This document shows, piece after piece, positions 33,437-42,026 of a stretch of DNA of 64,000 nucleotides (the stretch's first letter is position 1; each line of letters starts with the position of its first letter). Source of the DNA: Carnobacterium_B sp040274945. GTDB lineage: Bacteria > Bacillota > Bacilli > Lactobacillales > Carnobacteriaceae. The notes under the pieces are model-generated. The model was not told the DNA's origin, made no database searches, and worked only from the letters and a program-made list of their open reading frames with translations. The position numbers and the translations under genes are program-made. The stretch covers positions 143,416 to 207,415 of the forward strand of contig NZ_JBEMAR010000006.1 in assembly GCF_040274945.1 (NCBI RefSeq), written 5' to 3'.

Positions 33437-33510
33437 TTTTTATTAAGTCTAAATAGATATGCTAGTGGTACCAACGACTTTTAAAGTGGGTAATATGAGA
33501 GAATTATTAT

Positions 33511-33567
33511 TTGTACCAAAGGTTTTCTTGTGGTATACTTGTAAAATTTCATTTTATATGTTACAAT
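33511..33567 (+). promoter_or_regulatory. two overlapping promoters of veg
   Basis: P1: TTGTAC (33511-33516), 17 bases, TATACT (33534-33539). P2: TTGTAA (33539-33544), 17 bases, TACAAT (33562-33567). They share the T at 33539. Strong tandem promoters fit the known high expression of veg in Bacillus. Confidence 0.65.
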
Positions 33568-33593
33568 GGCATCAGACGAGTGAGGTGAATCTG

Positions 33594-33851
33594 ATGCCAA
33601 GTACATTAGCAGACATTAAAGAAAGCTTAGATGATCATTTAGGTAAGAAGATTATGTTGACCGCGCAAGCTGGTCGTAAGAAAAAAACCGAACGCAAAGG
33701 TATTTTAGCTGACACATATCATTCAGTGTTTGTTGTTGAGCTAGATCAAGAAGAAAATGCATTTGAACGTGTCTCATATAGTTATACAGATGTTTTAACT
33801 CAATCTGTAGAAATTGAATTTATTGAAGAAGAAAAACGCCAATTAGCTTAA
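33594..33851 (+). CDS. veg: Veg-family protein
   Basis: 85 residues from the ATG at 33594 (GTGAGGTGAATCTG upstream); the longer in-frame reading from 33459 crosses both promoters and is rejected. 'TLADIKESLDDHLGKKIMLTAQAGRKKKTERKG' style sequence and 'VFVVELDQEENAFERVSYSYTDVLT' are the conserved Veg core, an SH3-like small fold. In B. subtilis Veg promotes biofilm matrix gene expression by affecting SinR; the role in Lactobacillales is unclear. Position after rsmA is conserved. Confidence 0.95.
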   Translation: MPSTLADIKESLDDHLGKKIMLTAQAGRKKKTERKGILADTYHSVFVVELDQEENAFERVSYSYTDVLTQSVEIEFIEEEKRQLA

Positions 33852-33878
33852 GCATTAAAAGAGAATAGAAAACAGTTG

Positions 33879-33905
33879 ACGAGCTATAAATGGCTCGTTT
33901 TTTTT
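33879..33905 (+). terminator. terminator of veg
   Basis: ACGAGC pairs with GCTCGT around TATAAATG, followed by T8. Confidence 0.85.
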
Positions 33906-33955
33906 GTACCATCGAAAGAGAACCGATAATTTTTAGTATTGGGGGATCAATAAGA

Positions 33956-34345
33956 ATGGGGAATATTCATCATATAGAATTGAATGTTTCTGATTTAGAA
34001 ATATCCATTCGTTTTTGGGGCTGGTTTTTAGAGGAATTAGGCTATCAGCCTTTTCAAGTTTGGGATAAAGGAAGAAGTTGGAAAAAAGACGAAATGTATC
34101 TGGTGTTTGTTCAAACAAAAGAACAGTTTATTTCTGAAGGTTACCATAGAGGGCATACAGGTCTGAATCACTTAGCGTTTCAGGCAAATTCCAGACAGCA
34201 AGTAGACAATCTAGCGAAAAAACTAGAAGAAAAAGGTATTGAAATTTTGTATAGAGATCAACACCCATTTGCTGGTGGAGAGCAGCATTATGCAGTTTTT
34301 TTTGAAGATCCAGATAGAGTTAAAGTGGAATTTGTTGCCCCTTGA
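33956..34345 (+). CDS. VOC-family protein (glyoxalase/fosfomycin-resistance-like fold)
   Basis: 129 residues from the ATG at 33956; the preceding GGGGGATCAATAAGA gives a usable ribosome site, while an in-frame ATG at 33890 lies in the veg terminator. Fold marks: 'IHHIELNVSDLEISIRFWGWFL', 'GLNHLAFQANSRQQVDNLAKKL', 'HYAVFFEDPDRVKVEFVAP'. Putative metal ligands are His in 'IHHIELN', His in 'LNHLAF' and Glu in 'VEFVAP', the usual H-H-E set. Substrate unknown. It is an insertion relative to the Bacillus veg-ispE order. Confidence 0.88.
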   Translation: MGNIHHIELNVSDLEISIRFWGWFLEELGYQPFQVWDKGRSWKKDEMYLVFVQTKEQFISEGYHRGHTGLNHLAFQANSRQQVDNLAKKLEEKGIEILYRDQHPFAGGEQHYAVFFEDPDRVKVEFVAP

Positions 34346-34353
34346 ATATAAAA

Positions 34354-34391
34354 AGAAGAGATCTGAGACGAAATGTTTCAGGTCTTTTTTT
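34354..34391 (+). terminator. intrinsic terminator
   Basis: AAGAGATCTGAGAC pairs imperfectly with GTTTCAGGTCTTTT around GAAAT, followed by Ts. Confidence 0.65.
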
Positions 34392-34557
34392 ATTGATCTA
34401 AGTAGTTTATGTGTAATTAACCTATTAATAAGTCAATAACTTGCCATTTTTTTTAATATTTAAATTAAATTATGGCTTTCATGCTTTTCAAATCTTTTTA
34501 TTTAAGCTAGTATGTTCTACAGACAATACAAATACTGAGGAAAGGAGTGAAGTGTAA

Positions 34558-35409
34558 ATGGAGATTATAGAAAAGGCTCCTGCTAAAATCAATTTAAGTT
34601 TAGATGTTTTGCATAAAAGAGAAGATGGTTACCATGAAATGAAGATGGTAATGACTTCAGTTGATTTGGCAGATCGCATAGTGCTAAAAACAATTGAAGA
34701 AGATCGAATCGTTATTCACTCAACTAATGGCTTTTTGCCATTAGATCAACGAAATCATGCATATAAAGCTGCAAAGTTGTTAAAAGATACCTATCATATC
34801 GAAAAAGGCGTCGATATTACTATAGAAAAGAATATTCCAATCGCTGCTGGTTTAGCCGGTGGTAGCAGTGATGCGGCTGCTACTTTAAGAGGACTGAATC
34901 GTTTGTGGGATTTAAAGTTAACAAAAGATGAGCTAGCTACTCTGGGAGAAAAAATTGGCTCAGATGTTCCCTATTGTATTTATGGTGGAACCGCGTATGC
35001 TACAGGTCGTGGTGAAAAAATTCAACAAATAAAAGATGTCCCTCAGTGCTGGGTAGTGCTAGTTAAGCCTAAAAAAGGTATTTCGACTTGGACTGTTTTT
35101 GAAAATCTTTCATTTGATCAATTGGTTCATCCGGAAATACCCCAAATGTTGACTGCTATTCAAGACAATGATTATAGCCAAATGGTTGATAGCACTGGTA
35201 ATGCTTTAGAAACTGTATCGGCTGTAAAGCAACCCGATATCAAACGAATCAAAAAGAAGATGATTCAATTTGGTGCAGATGCGGCTTTGATGAGTGGAAG
35301 TGGCCCTACAATCTATGCTTTATGTAAGAAGTATTCTAAAGCTCAGCGAGTTTATAATGGTTTAAAAGGTTTTTGTAATGAGGTTTACTTAGTGCGAACA
35401 CTAAAATAA
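34558..35409 (+). CDS. ispE: 4-diphosphocytidyl-2-C-methyl-D-erythritol kinase
   Basis: 283 residues, GHMP kinase: 'KAPAKINLSLDVLHKREDGYH', ATP loop 'PIAAGLAGGSSDAAATLRGL', 'KIGSDVPYCIYGGTAYATGRG', and C-terminal 'MSGSGPTIYALC'. It phosphorylates CDP-methylerythritol in the non-mevalonate isoprenoid pathway. Many Lactobacillales use mevalonate instead, and some keep ispE as an orphan, so its role here depends on the rest of the genome. Ribosome site GAAAGGAGTGAAGTGTAA. Confidence 0.95.
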   Translation: MEIIEKAPAKINLSLDVLHKREDGYHEMKMVMTSVDLADRIVLKTIEEDRIVIHSTNGFLPLDQRNHAYKAAKLLKDTYHIEKGVDITIEKNIPIAAGLAGGSSDAAATLRGLNRLWDLKLTKDELATLGEKIGSDVPYCIYGGTAYATGRGEKIQQIKDVPQCWVVLVKPKKGISTWTVFENLSFDQLVHPEIPQMLTAIQDNDYSQMVDSTGNALETVSAVKQPDIKRIKKKMIQFGADAALMSGSGPTIYALCKKYSKAQRVYNGLKGFCNEVYLVRTLK

Positions 35410-35417
35410 CTAGATCA

Positions 35418-35469
35418 AAGATGTGAAAAGCTCTCTTGTTTTGATAAGAGAAGTTCACGTCTTTTTTTT
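35418..35469 (+). terminator. terminator of ispE
   Basis: AAGATGTGAA...CTCTCTT pairs with AAGAGAAGTTCACGTCTT (one bulge), followed by T8. Confidence 0.8.
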
Positions 35470-35518
35470 CTTGACGTGCAATGTAGATAATGATAAGCTA
35501 CATAAGGAATTTTAAATA

Positions 35519-35529
35519 GTAATGATTAC
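35519..35529. promoter_or_regulatory. Zur-type zinc-responsive operator
   Basis: GTAATGATTAC is a perfect dyad; with flanks ATAGTAATGATTACGATTT it matches the Bacillus Zur box TCGTAATNATTACGA at all but one position. It lies 65 bases before adcA. Just upstream, GATAATGATAAG inside ATGTAG...CTACAT could be a second metal-regulator site. Confidence 0.7.
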
Positions 35530-35593
35530 GATTTAAAAAATATAAACTAAAAAACTTTAATTAAAGATAAGTCTGAAGGAGGATATGCGTTCG

Positions 35594-36538
35594 ATGGATA
35601 TGAACAAGAGAATCGGGTTAATGACTCTAGCATCTATAGTAATGATGCTAGTAATAGGATGTGGGAATCAAGAAAATACACAACCGGAAACAGATAAATT
35701 AAATGTGGTTACAACGTTCTACCCAATGTATGACTTTACAAAGAATGTTGCTGGAGATGAAGCTGAAGTAACCTTATTATTAGAAGCAGGGACAGATACT
35801 CATGGTTATGAACCGAGTGCCAAAGAAGTTGCTGCTATTTCAGATGCGGATGTATTTGTTTATAATAGTGAGGAAATGGAAGTCTGGGTTTCAAGTGTTT
35901 TAGAGAGTATAGATACAGAAAATACAGTGATCGTTAATGCAAGTGAAGGCATTTCTTTCTTAGAATCAGCAGAAGAAGAACATCATGACGAGAATGAAGA
36001 AGAAGGCCATCACCATGAAGTTGATCCTCATATTTGGTTAGATCCTGTGCTTGCTCAAGAGGAAGTAACGAATATCAAAGAAGGATTGGTTACTGCAGAT
36101 CCAGAGAACGAAAAAATATATGAAACAAATGCAACACAATACAACGAAAAATTACAGGCATTGAATCAAGAATTTACTAACGCCTTTAATGATGCAACGA
36201 AACGTGTTTTTGTGACCCAACATGCAGCTTTTGCATACTTGGCGAATCGTTACGATTTGGAGCAAGTTTCAATTGCTGGAATTTCAACCGAAGAAGAACC
36301 GAGTCCAGCTAAATTAGCTGAATTACAAGATTATATAAATGCGAATGATATCCATTACATTTATTATGCAGAAACATCTTCTAGTAAAATTGCAGAAACA
36401 CTCGCTAATGAGACAGGGACAGAGTTAGAAATTTTAAATCCAATTGAAGGCATTACAACTGAGGATCAAGAAAAAGGGACAGACTATATTCAACTAATGA
36501 AAAATAATCTAGCTGCGCTTCAAAAAAGTATTCATTAA
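35594..36538 (+). CDS. adcA: zinc ABC transporter substrate-binding lipoprotein
   Basis: 314 residues from the ATG at 35594, the best spaced after AAGGAGG (35585 is too close). Lipobox VIGC (Cys about 23). Cluster 9 metal-binding family: 'VVTTFYPMYDFTKNVAGDEA', 'GTDTHGYEPSAKEVAAI', a His/Glu-rich flexible loop ('EEHHDENEEEGHHHEVDPH'), 'VTQHAAFAYLANRYDLEQV' and 'YYAETSSSKIAETLA'. The His-rich loop and Zur box favour zinc over manganese. It lacks the C-terminal ZinT domain found in streptococcal AdcA. Confidence 0.93.
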   Translation: MDMNKRIGLMTLASIVMMLVIGCGNQENTQPETDKLNVVTTFYPMYDFTKNVAGDEAEVTLLLEAGTDTHGYEPSAKEVAAISDADVFVYNSEEMEVWVSSVLESIDTENTVIVNASEGISFLESAEEEHHDENEEEGHHHEVDPHIWLDPVLAQEEVTNIKEGLVTADPENEKIYETNATQYNEKLQALNQEFTNAFNDATKRVFVTQHAAFAYLANRYDLEQVSIAGISTEEEPSPAKLAELQDYINANDIHYIYYAETSSSKIAETLANETGTELEILNPIEGITTEDQEKGTDYIQLMKNNLAALQKSIH

Positions 36539-36596
36539 GGAAACGGAAATGGGTGTAAGAAACCTTTCCTATAGATAAAAGAAAGAAGGGGTGTTC

Positions 36597-37304
36597 ATGC
36601 ATTACGTTGAAGTAAAGGACTTATCTTTTTATTATGATGAAGAACCAGTTTTAGAAAACATTTCCTTTACGGTTGATCCGGGCGAATTTGTTATGCTAAC
36701 AGGAGAAAATGGTGCGGCAAAATCTACGTTATTGCGTAATATTTTAGGTTTGCTTCAACCAACGAAAGGAACAGCTAAGATTTCTGCTGTAAATAGAAGA
36801 AATGAACCTTTAGCAATTGGGTACATTCCGCAACAAGTGGCCTCTTTTAATGCTGGTTTTCCTAGTACAGTATTGGAGTTGGTTCGATCTGGTCGTTATC
36901 AAAGAGGAAAATGGTTCAAACGTTTAGATGCAGAAGACCATGTACATGTAGAACGTTCATTGAAATCAGTAGGTATGTGGGATTTACGCCATAAAAAAAT
37001 TGGGGAACTCTCTGGGGGACAAAAGCAGCGTATTTCGCTAGCCCGTATTTTTGCTACAGATCCAGATTTATTTGTTTTAGATGAGCCAACTACTGGTATG
37101 GATCTAGACTCCAGAACAGAGTTTTACGAATTATTAAAACACAATAGTGAATTTCATGGCAAAGGCATTTTAATGGTAACGCATGATCATGAAGACATAA
37201 AAAAATATGCGGATAGACACATTCAGCTTATCCGAAAGGAGGATTCACCATGGAGATGTTTTTCTATGGATTCATGCAGCGAGCATTCCAATCTGCATTC
37301 TTGA
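36597..37304 (+). CDS. adcC: zinc ABC transporter ATPase
   Basis: 235 residues from the ATG at 36597 (GAAGGGG upstream). 'VEVKDLSFYYDEEPVLENISF', Walker A 'GENGAAKST', 'IGYIPQQVASFNAGFPSTVLELV', signature 'ELSGGQKQRISLARI', Walker B 'LFVLDEPTTGMD', H-loop 'MVTHDHED'. The 'GAAKS/T' form of Walker A is, as I recall, normal for AdcC/ZnuC proteins and is not a defect. The C-terminal ~18 residues run past the usual end and overlap the permease gene by 55 bases. Confidence 0.93.
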   Translation: MHYVEVKDLSFYYDEEPVLENISFTVDPGEFVMLTGENGAAKSTLLRNILGLLQPTKGTAKISAVNRRNEPLAIGYIPQQVASFNAGFPSTVLELVRSGRYQRGKWFKRLDAEDHVHVERSLKSVGMWDLRHKKIGELSGGQKQRISLARIFATDPDLFVLDEPTTGMDLDSRTEFYELLKHNSEFHGKGILMVTHDHEDIKKYADRHIQLIRKEDSPWRCFSMDSCSEHSNLHS

Positions 37305-38080
37305 TTGCTGTTATTGCTCCTATTCTAGGATTATTTTTAGTTCTTAGAAGGCAATCATTGATGGCAGACACGTTATCACACATTTCTTTAGCTGGAATTG
37401 CGTTAGGGTTATTTTTAAATGTCAATCCAACCTTTATGACTTTAGTTGTCGTAGTGATTGCAGCTGTGATCATTGAGTATCTAAGCATGCTGTACAAATC
37501 TTATTCGGAAATTTCTATCGCTATCTTAATGTCTGCTGGAATGTCCGTAGCACTTGTTTTAATGAGTTTGAGTAGTGGTGGATCCACGACTACTATTCAA
37601 CAATACTTATTTGGTTCAATTGTGACGATCAGTCAACAACAGATTTACTTGTTAGTGGCCTTATTTGTAATTGTTGTTGGTTTGTTTTTAGTCTTTCGTA
37701 GACCAATGTATGTATTAACGTTTGATGAGGATACTGCTTTTACAGCTGGTTTACCGGCACGGACGATGTCGATCCTTTTTAATGTGATCACGGGGGTTAC
37801 TATCGCAGTTGTTATGCCTATTGCAGGAGCCTTACTAGTATCAGCCATTATGATTCTGCCAGCGGCTATTGCTATGCGCATCAGTAAAAGTTTTTATTGG
37901 GTCATTTTTGTAGGCATTCTTGTAGGTATCGTAGGAATGTTTTCAGGTTTAACGGTTTCTTATCAATGGGGTACTCCACCAGGTGCGACGATTACCTTAG
38001 TATTTATCGTTATTTTTATCCTTACAACAGGGACAATGAAAATCTTACAACAGATGAAATACAAAAAAAGCCGTTCTTAA
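37250..38080 (+). CDS. adcB: zinc ABC transporter permease
   Basis: 276 residues with about eight membrane helices, ABC-3 family: 'FMQRAFQSAFLIAVIAPILGLFLVLRRQS' style start, 'LMADTLSHISLAGIALG', 'EISIAILMSAGMSVALVLMS', 'LTFDEDTAFTAGLPARTM', 'PIAGALLVSAIMILPAAIAMRI'. The ATG follows CGAAAGGAGGATTCACC, inside adcC, so translation is coupled through a 55-base overlap. It completes a high-affinity zinc importer with AdcA and AdcC. Confidence 0.93.
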   Translation: MEMFFYGFMQRAFQSAFLIAVIAPILGLFLVLRRQSLMADTLSHISLAGIALGLFLNVNPTFMTLVVVVIAAVIIEYLSMLYKSYSEISIAILMSAGMSVALVLMSLSSGGSTTTIQQYLFGSIVTISQQQIYLLVALFVIVVGLFLVFRRPMYVLTFDEDTAFTAGLPARTMSILFNVITGVTIAVVMPIAGALLVSAIMILPAAIAMRISKSFYWVIFVGILVGIVGMFSGLTVSYQWGTPPGATITLVFIVIFILTTGTMKILQQMKYKKSRS

Positions 38081-38096
38081 AGAATAGCGAATAGGT

Positions 38097-38129
38097 AAAA
38101 GGGTTGAGAGTCTTCTCAACCCTTTTTTT
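38097..38129 (+). terminator. terminator of the adc operon
   Basis: AAAGGGTTGAGA pairs with TCTCAACCCTTT around a very short loop, followed by Ts. Confidence 0.9.
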
Positions 38130-38194
38130 GCATGCAAAAAGTAAAAGAAAGGGAATACGAAGGTTCGTGTTTTTTTTTATGAGAAACCATTAAT

Positions 38195-38207
38195 AAAAAC
38201 GAACATT
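38195..38207 (+). promoter_or_regulatory. PurBox-like element upstream of purR
   Basis: AAAAACGAACATT matches the PurBox consensus AWWWCCGAACWWT at 12 of 13 positions. An inverted GTTCG (38163-38167) lies 32 bases upstream. It suggests autoregulation of purR, but the spacing differs from the paired boxes known in Bacillus. Confidence 0.4.
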
Positions 38208-38324
38208 TTTATAATAATACTTAAAAAGCTACCCTTTTATATGGAAAACGCGTATAATGATGTTTGATAGAAATAATGACCTGGCAAAACCTAAGAAAAT
38301 GAGACTATAGAAAAGGTGAAAATA

Positions 38325-39143
38325 ATGAAAATAAAAAGAAGTGAACGATTGATCGACATAACGCGTTATATGTTGGAGCGACCGCATACGTTAGTGCCAC
38401 TTACCTATTTTGCGAACCGTTACGACTCTGCTAAATCTTCTATTAGTGAAGATTTAAGTATCGTGAAAAAGACATTTAGAGAACGAGGCACAGGAACTTT
38501 GGAAACAGTCCCTGGAGCAGCAGGAGGGGTACGCTACATACCCGAAATTGCAGAAGATGAAGCTGAAGAATTTGCAAAAGAAATGTGTGAACGTTTATCT
38601 GAATCAGATCGGTTACTACCAGGTGGATATGTTTATTTATCTGATTTACTTGGACAACCAAGTGTTTTACGTCAAGTTGGAAAAATTATTGCAACGAAGT
38701 ATTTAGAACAACCTATTGATGCTGTAATGACAGTAGCAACAAAAGGGGTTCCAATTGCTCAAGCAGTGTCAACATACTTGAATGTACCATTTGTTATTGT
38801 ACGTAGGGATTCTAAAATAACAGAAGGTTCTACTGTAAGTGTGAATTATGTTTCTGGATCATCTGATCGTGTTGAAAAGATGGAATTATCTAAACGCAGC
38901 TTGAGACGTGGATCTCGAGTATTGATTGTAGATGACTTCATGAAAGGCGGAGGTACCGTTAACGGTATGAAGAGTTTGATTGAAGAGTTTGAAGCAGAGC
39001 TAGTGGGCATCACAGTTTTTGCTGAATCTACTTTTAGTGGCAATAGAATGGTAGATGAGTATACATCACTTTTATGTGTAGATGAAGTGAACGTTCGTGA
39101 AAAAACAATTCATGTACAACCAGGAAATTATTTTACCAAATAA
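38325..39143 (+). CDS. purR: pur operon repressor
   Basis: 272 residues from the ATG at 38325 (AAAAGGTGAAAATA). The N-terminal winged helix (about 1-70: 'RSERLIDITRYMLERPHTLV', 'FANRYDSAKSSISEDLSIVKK') precedes a type I phosphoribosyltransferase-like domain with the PRPP loop 'VLIVDDFMKGGGTVNGM'. PurR binds PurBoxes and is released by PRPP. Conserved position between ispE and glmU, here with the adc operon inserted before it. Confidence 0.96.
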   Translation: MKIKRSERLIDITRYMLERPHTLVPLTYFANRYDSAKSSISEDLSIVKKTFRERGTGTLETVPGAAGGVRYIPEIAEDEAEEFAKEMCERLSESDRLLPGGYVYLSDLLGQPSVLRQVGKIIATKYLEQPIDAVMTVATKGVPIAQAVSTYLNVPFVIVRRDSKITEGSTVSVNYVSGSSDRVEKMELSKRSLRRGSRVLIVDDFMKGGGTVNGMKSLIEEFEAELVGITVFAESTFSGNRMVDEYTSLLCVDEVNVREKTIHVQPGNYFTK

Positions 39144-39195
39144 AAAAATAGCGAGGATAAAGGTGAATCTAGTACCTTTGTCCTCGCTATTTTTA
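39144..39195 (+). terminator. terminator of purR
   Basis: AAATAGCGAGGATAAAGGT pairs with ACCTTTGTCCTCGCTATTT, followed by Ts. Confidence 0.9.
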
Positions 39196-39384
39196 GTCGG
39201 TGTTTTCTTTCTTATAGTTAATTTGTAACAGAAGGGTAACCTATCCAATCCACATTACTTCTTGAAAACTGATTATGTATAAGCTATCATAAATTAGGAG
39301 ACTTTGTAGTAAAAAAGTCTTAGCTTAATTAAACTAAAATGAACAATAAAAAAAGAAGAACAAAATGAGATAGGAGTTTATATA

Positions 39385-40752
39385 ATGCCACAACGTTACG
39401 CAGTGATATTAGCAGCAGGACAAGGTTCAAGAATGAAATCTAAGTTGTACAAAGTGTTGCACCCGGTTGCAGGTAAACCAATGGTTGGACATGTAGTGAG
39501 TCAAGTTGAAGCTGTAGGTGCAGATAAAATTGTAACAATCGTTGGAGTGGGCGCTGAGAAAGTAAAAGATTATCTTGGTTCGCGTTCTGAATATGCTATT
39601 CAGTCTGAACAATTGGGAACAGGACATGCTGTTATCCAAGCTGAAGAACTATTAAAAGATAAAGAAGGAACGACATTGGTTATTTGTGGAGATACACCAC
39701 TTCTAACTGCTGAAACATTAGCACATTTATTTGATAATCATCAAGAACAAGGGGCAAAAGCAACTATTTTAACGGCACATGCAGAAAATCCTACTGGATA
39801 TGGTCGAGTGATTCGTAATGAATTAGGAAATGTCGAAAAAATAGTGGAACAAAAAGATGCGAGCCCAGAAGAACTACAAGTACAAGAAATCAATACTGGA
39901 ACCTATTGTTTTGATAATCAATTATTATTTGAAGCTCTTAAACAAGTTGGGAATGATAATGTTCAAGGTGAGTACTACTTACCAGATGTAATTGAAATAT
40001 TAAAAAAACAAGAATACGTCGTTTCGGCTTATAAAATGGACAATGAAGAAGAAGCGTTAGGTGTAAATGATCGGGTTGCTTTAGCTGAAGCAACAAAATT
40101 AATGCGAAGCCGTATCAATAAAAAACATATGCAAAATGGGGTTACCTTTATTGACCCGGCAACAACGTATATTGATAGTGAAGTCGAAATTGGTTCGGAT
40201 ACGCTTATTGAAGCAGGTGTCAGTCTTAAAGGGACTACCGCTATTGGAGAAGATTGTTTTGTTGGTTCAAATTCTGAAATTTCAAATAGCAAAATTGGTA
40301 ACAATGTTCGTATAACAAGTTCCACTATTAAAGATTCTGAGATGTCTGCTAACAGCAACATTGGACCTTACAGTCACTTGCGTCCAAATAGCAAAATTGG
40401 AGATTCAGTTCATATTGGAAACTTTGTTGAAGTCAAAAATGCGACAATTGCGGAAGATACTAAAGTAGGGCATTTAACGTATATTGGTGATGCTGATTTA
40501 GGGAAAAATATTAACATAGGTTGCGGTACTATCTTTGTTAATTATGATGGAAAAAATAAACATCGTACAACTGTTGGAGATAATGTATTTATAGGCTGTA
40601 ACGCTAACTTGGTTGCACCCTTAACAATCGAAGAGAATGTTTACATTGCTGCGGGTTCAACGATAACTAAAGATGTACCTACTGAATCACTTGCGATTGC
40701 ACGTGCTCGTCAAGAGAACAAACTGAACTATTTTGACCGTTTGCCACATTAA
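39385..40752 (+). CDS. glmU: bifunctional GlmU (UDP-GlcNAc pyrophosphorylase / GlcN-1-P acetyltransferase)
   Basis: 455 residues. N-terminal nucleotidyltransferase 'ILAAGQGSRMKSKLYKVLHPVAGKPM', 'EQLGTGHAVIQAE', 'VICGDTPLLT', 'QEINTGTYCF'. From about 250 a left-handed beta helix of hexapeptide repeats ('IGSDTLIEAGVSLKGTTAIGED') carries acetyltransferase marks 'RPNSKIGDSVHIGNFVEVKN' and 'GHLTYIGDADLG', 'NYDGKNKHRTTVGDNVFIG'. It makes UDP-GlcNAc for peptidoglycan and teichoic acids. Ribosome site ATAGGAGTTTATATA. Confidence 0.97.
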   Translation: MPQRYAVILAAGQGSRMKSKLYKVLHPVAGKPMVGHVVSQVEAVGADKIVTIVGVGAEKVKDYLGSRSEYAIQSEQLGTGHAVIQAEELLKDKEGTTLVICGDTPLLTAETLAHLFDNHQEQGAKATILTAHAENPTGYGRVIRNELGNVEKIVEQKDASPEELQVQEINTGTYCFDNQLLFEALKQVGNDNVQGEYYLPDVIEILKKQEYVVSAYKMDNEEEALGVNDRVALAEATKLMRSRINKKHMQNGVTFIDPATTYIDSEVEIGSDTLIEAGVSLKGTTAIGEDCFVGSNSEISNSKIGNNVRITSSTIKDSEMSANSNIGPYSHLRPNSKIGDSVHIGNFVEVKNATIAEDTKVGHLTYIGDADLGKNINIGCGTIFVNYDGKNKHRTTVGDNVFIGCNANLVAPLTIEENVYIAAGSTITKDVPTESLAIARARQENKLNYFDRLPH

Positions 40753-40857
40753 AAATTGAATAAAAACTCTTTAAATACTTGATTTTCAGGTGAGAAGTAT
40801 CTACTATTAATATGATATGAAGTAAATAATTTGTAAATAAAGAAAGTGGAGGTCACT

Positions 40858-41847
40858 ATGTCAGAACAATATTTTGATCCAAAGTTAAAGATTTTTGCAT
40901 TAAACTCAAATAAACCATTAGCGGAAAAAATCGCTAAATCGGTAGGAGTAGAATTAGGAAAACTATCTGTGGATCAATTCAGCGACGGAGAAATTAGAAT
41001 CAATATTGAAGAAAGCATTCGCGGAGCACATGTTTATATCATCCAATCAACATCTAGCCCCGTAAATGACAACTTAATGGAACTATTGATTATGATCGAT
41101 GCTTTAAAACGTGCAAGTGCATCAACAGTTAATATTGTTATGCCTTACTATGGTTATGCAAGACAAGACCGCAAAGCTCGTTCTAGAGAACCCATTACTG
41201 CAAAACTTGTTGCTAATATGATTACAGCTGCTGGAGCAGATCGTATGCTGACATTAGACCTACATGCTGCTCAAATCCAAGGCTTTTTCAATATGCCTGT
41301 TGACCACTTGGTAGGTGCCCCTCTTTTAGCAAATTATTTCTTAACACAAGGAATCGTTACGGAGGCAGAAGACGTAGTTGTTGTTTCACCAGATCATGGT
41401 GGCGTAACACGTGCGCGTAAACTAGCTGAGTTCTTAAAAGCTCCAATTGCTATTATTGACAAACGTCGTCCTAAAGCGAATGTGGCGGAAGTTATGAACA
41501 TTATTGGAAACGTAGAAGGCAAAAAATGTATCTTGATTGATGATATGATTGATACTGCTGGTACGATTACGTTAGCTGCTCAAGCTCTTTCAGAAGCAGG
41601 AGCTACTGAAGTTTATGCATGCTGTACACATCCTGTTTTATCAGGTCCAGCCATTGAACGCATTCAAAATTCAGCAATCAAACAATTGATTGTTACAGAT
41701 TCAATTTATCTTCCTGAAGATAAAAAAATCGACAAGATTGTTGAAGTAAGTGTCAGCACTTTACTGGGTAATGCAATTACGCGTATCCATGAAAATAGAT
41801 CTGTTAGTCCTTTATTTGAAAAAAAATATACAGGTGTAATAGACTAA
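40858..41847 (+). CDS. prs: ribose-phosphate pyrophosphokinase
   Basis: 329 residues from the ATG at 40858 (GTGGAGGTCACT upstream; an in-frame ATG at 40846 lies on the ribosome site). Class I PRPP synthetase: 'LKIFALNSNKPLAEKIAKSVG', 'FSDGEIRINIEESIRGAHVYII', 'MPYYGYARQDRKARSREPI', 'DLHAAQIQGFFNMPVDHL', PRPP loop 'LIDDMIDTAGTI'. It supplies PRPP for purine, pyrimidine, His and Trp synthesis, and so the PurR effector. Confidence 0.97.
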   Translation: MSEQYFDPKLKIFALNSNKPLAEKIAKSVGVELGKLSVDQFSDGEIRINIEESIRGAHVYIIQSTSSPVNDNLMELLIMIDALKRASASTVNIVMPYYGYARQDRKARSREPITAKLVANMITAAGADRMLTLDLHAAQIQGFFNMPVDHLVGAPLLANYFLTQGIVTEAEDVVVVSPDHGGVTRARKLAEFLKAPIAIIDKRRPKANVAEVMNIIGNVEGKKCILIDDMIDTAGTITLAAQALSEAGATEVYACCTHPVLSGPAIERIQNSAIKQLIVTDSIYLPEDKKIDKIVEVSVSTLLGNAITRIHENRSVSPLFEKKYTGVID

Positions 41848-41879
41848 GTTAACAGATTTTATGCTCAAATGAATTGAAG

Positions 41880-41920
41880 AAATGTGATAAGGAAAAAGAA
41901 GTTTTCTTATCACATTTTTT
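41880..41920 (+). terminator. terminator of prs
   Basis: AAATGTGATAAGAAAA-type stem: AATGTGATAAGGAAAA pairs with TTTTCTTATCACATT, followed by T6. Confidence 0.88.
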
Positions 41921-42026
41921 GTTGTAAAAGAGAGAGTCAACTAGTCTATTACCAAACTACTTCAAGTACACTATCCTTAACGCATTAGCTTCTTAGTAAA
42001 AATTCAGAGAAGTGGAGTCAAAAGAT

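Noticed and set aside
33459..33593. N-terminal extension of Veg from the ATG at 33459
   Set aside because: It covers two good promoters, and the conserved protein begins at 33594 with its own ribosome site.
36597..37304. Walker A 'GENGAAKST' as a damaged ATP site
   Set aside because: The Ala for Gly change is characteristic of AdcC/ZnuC ATPases, and all other motifs are intact.
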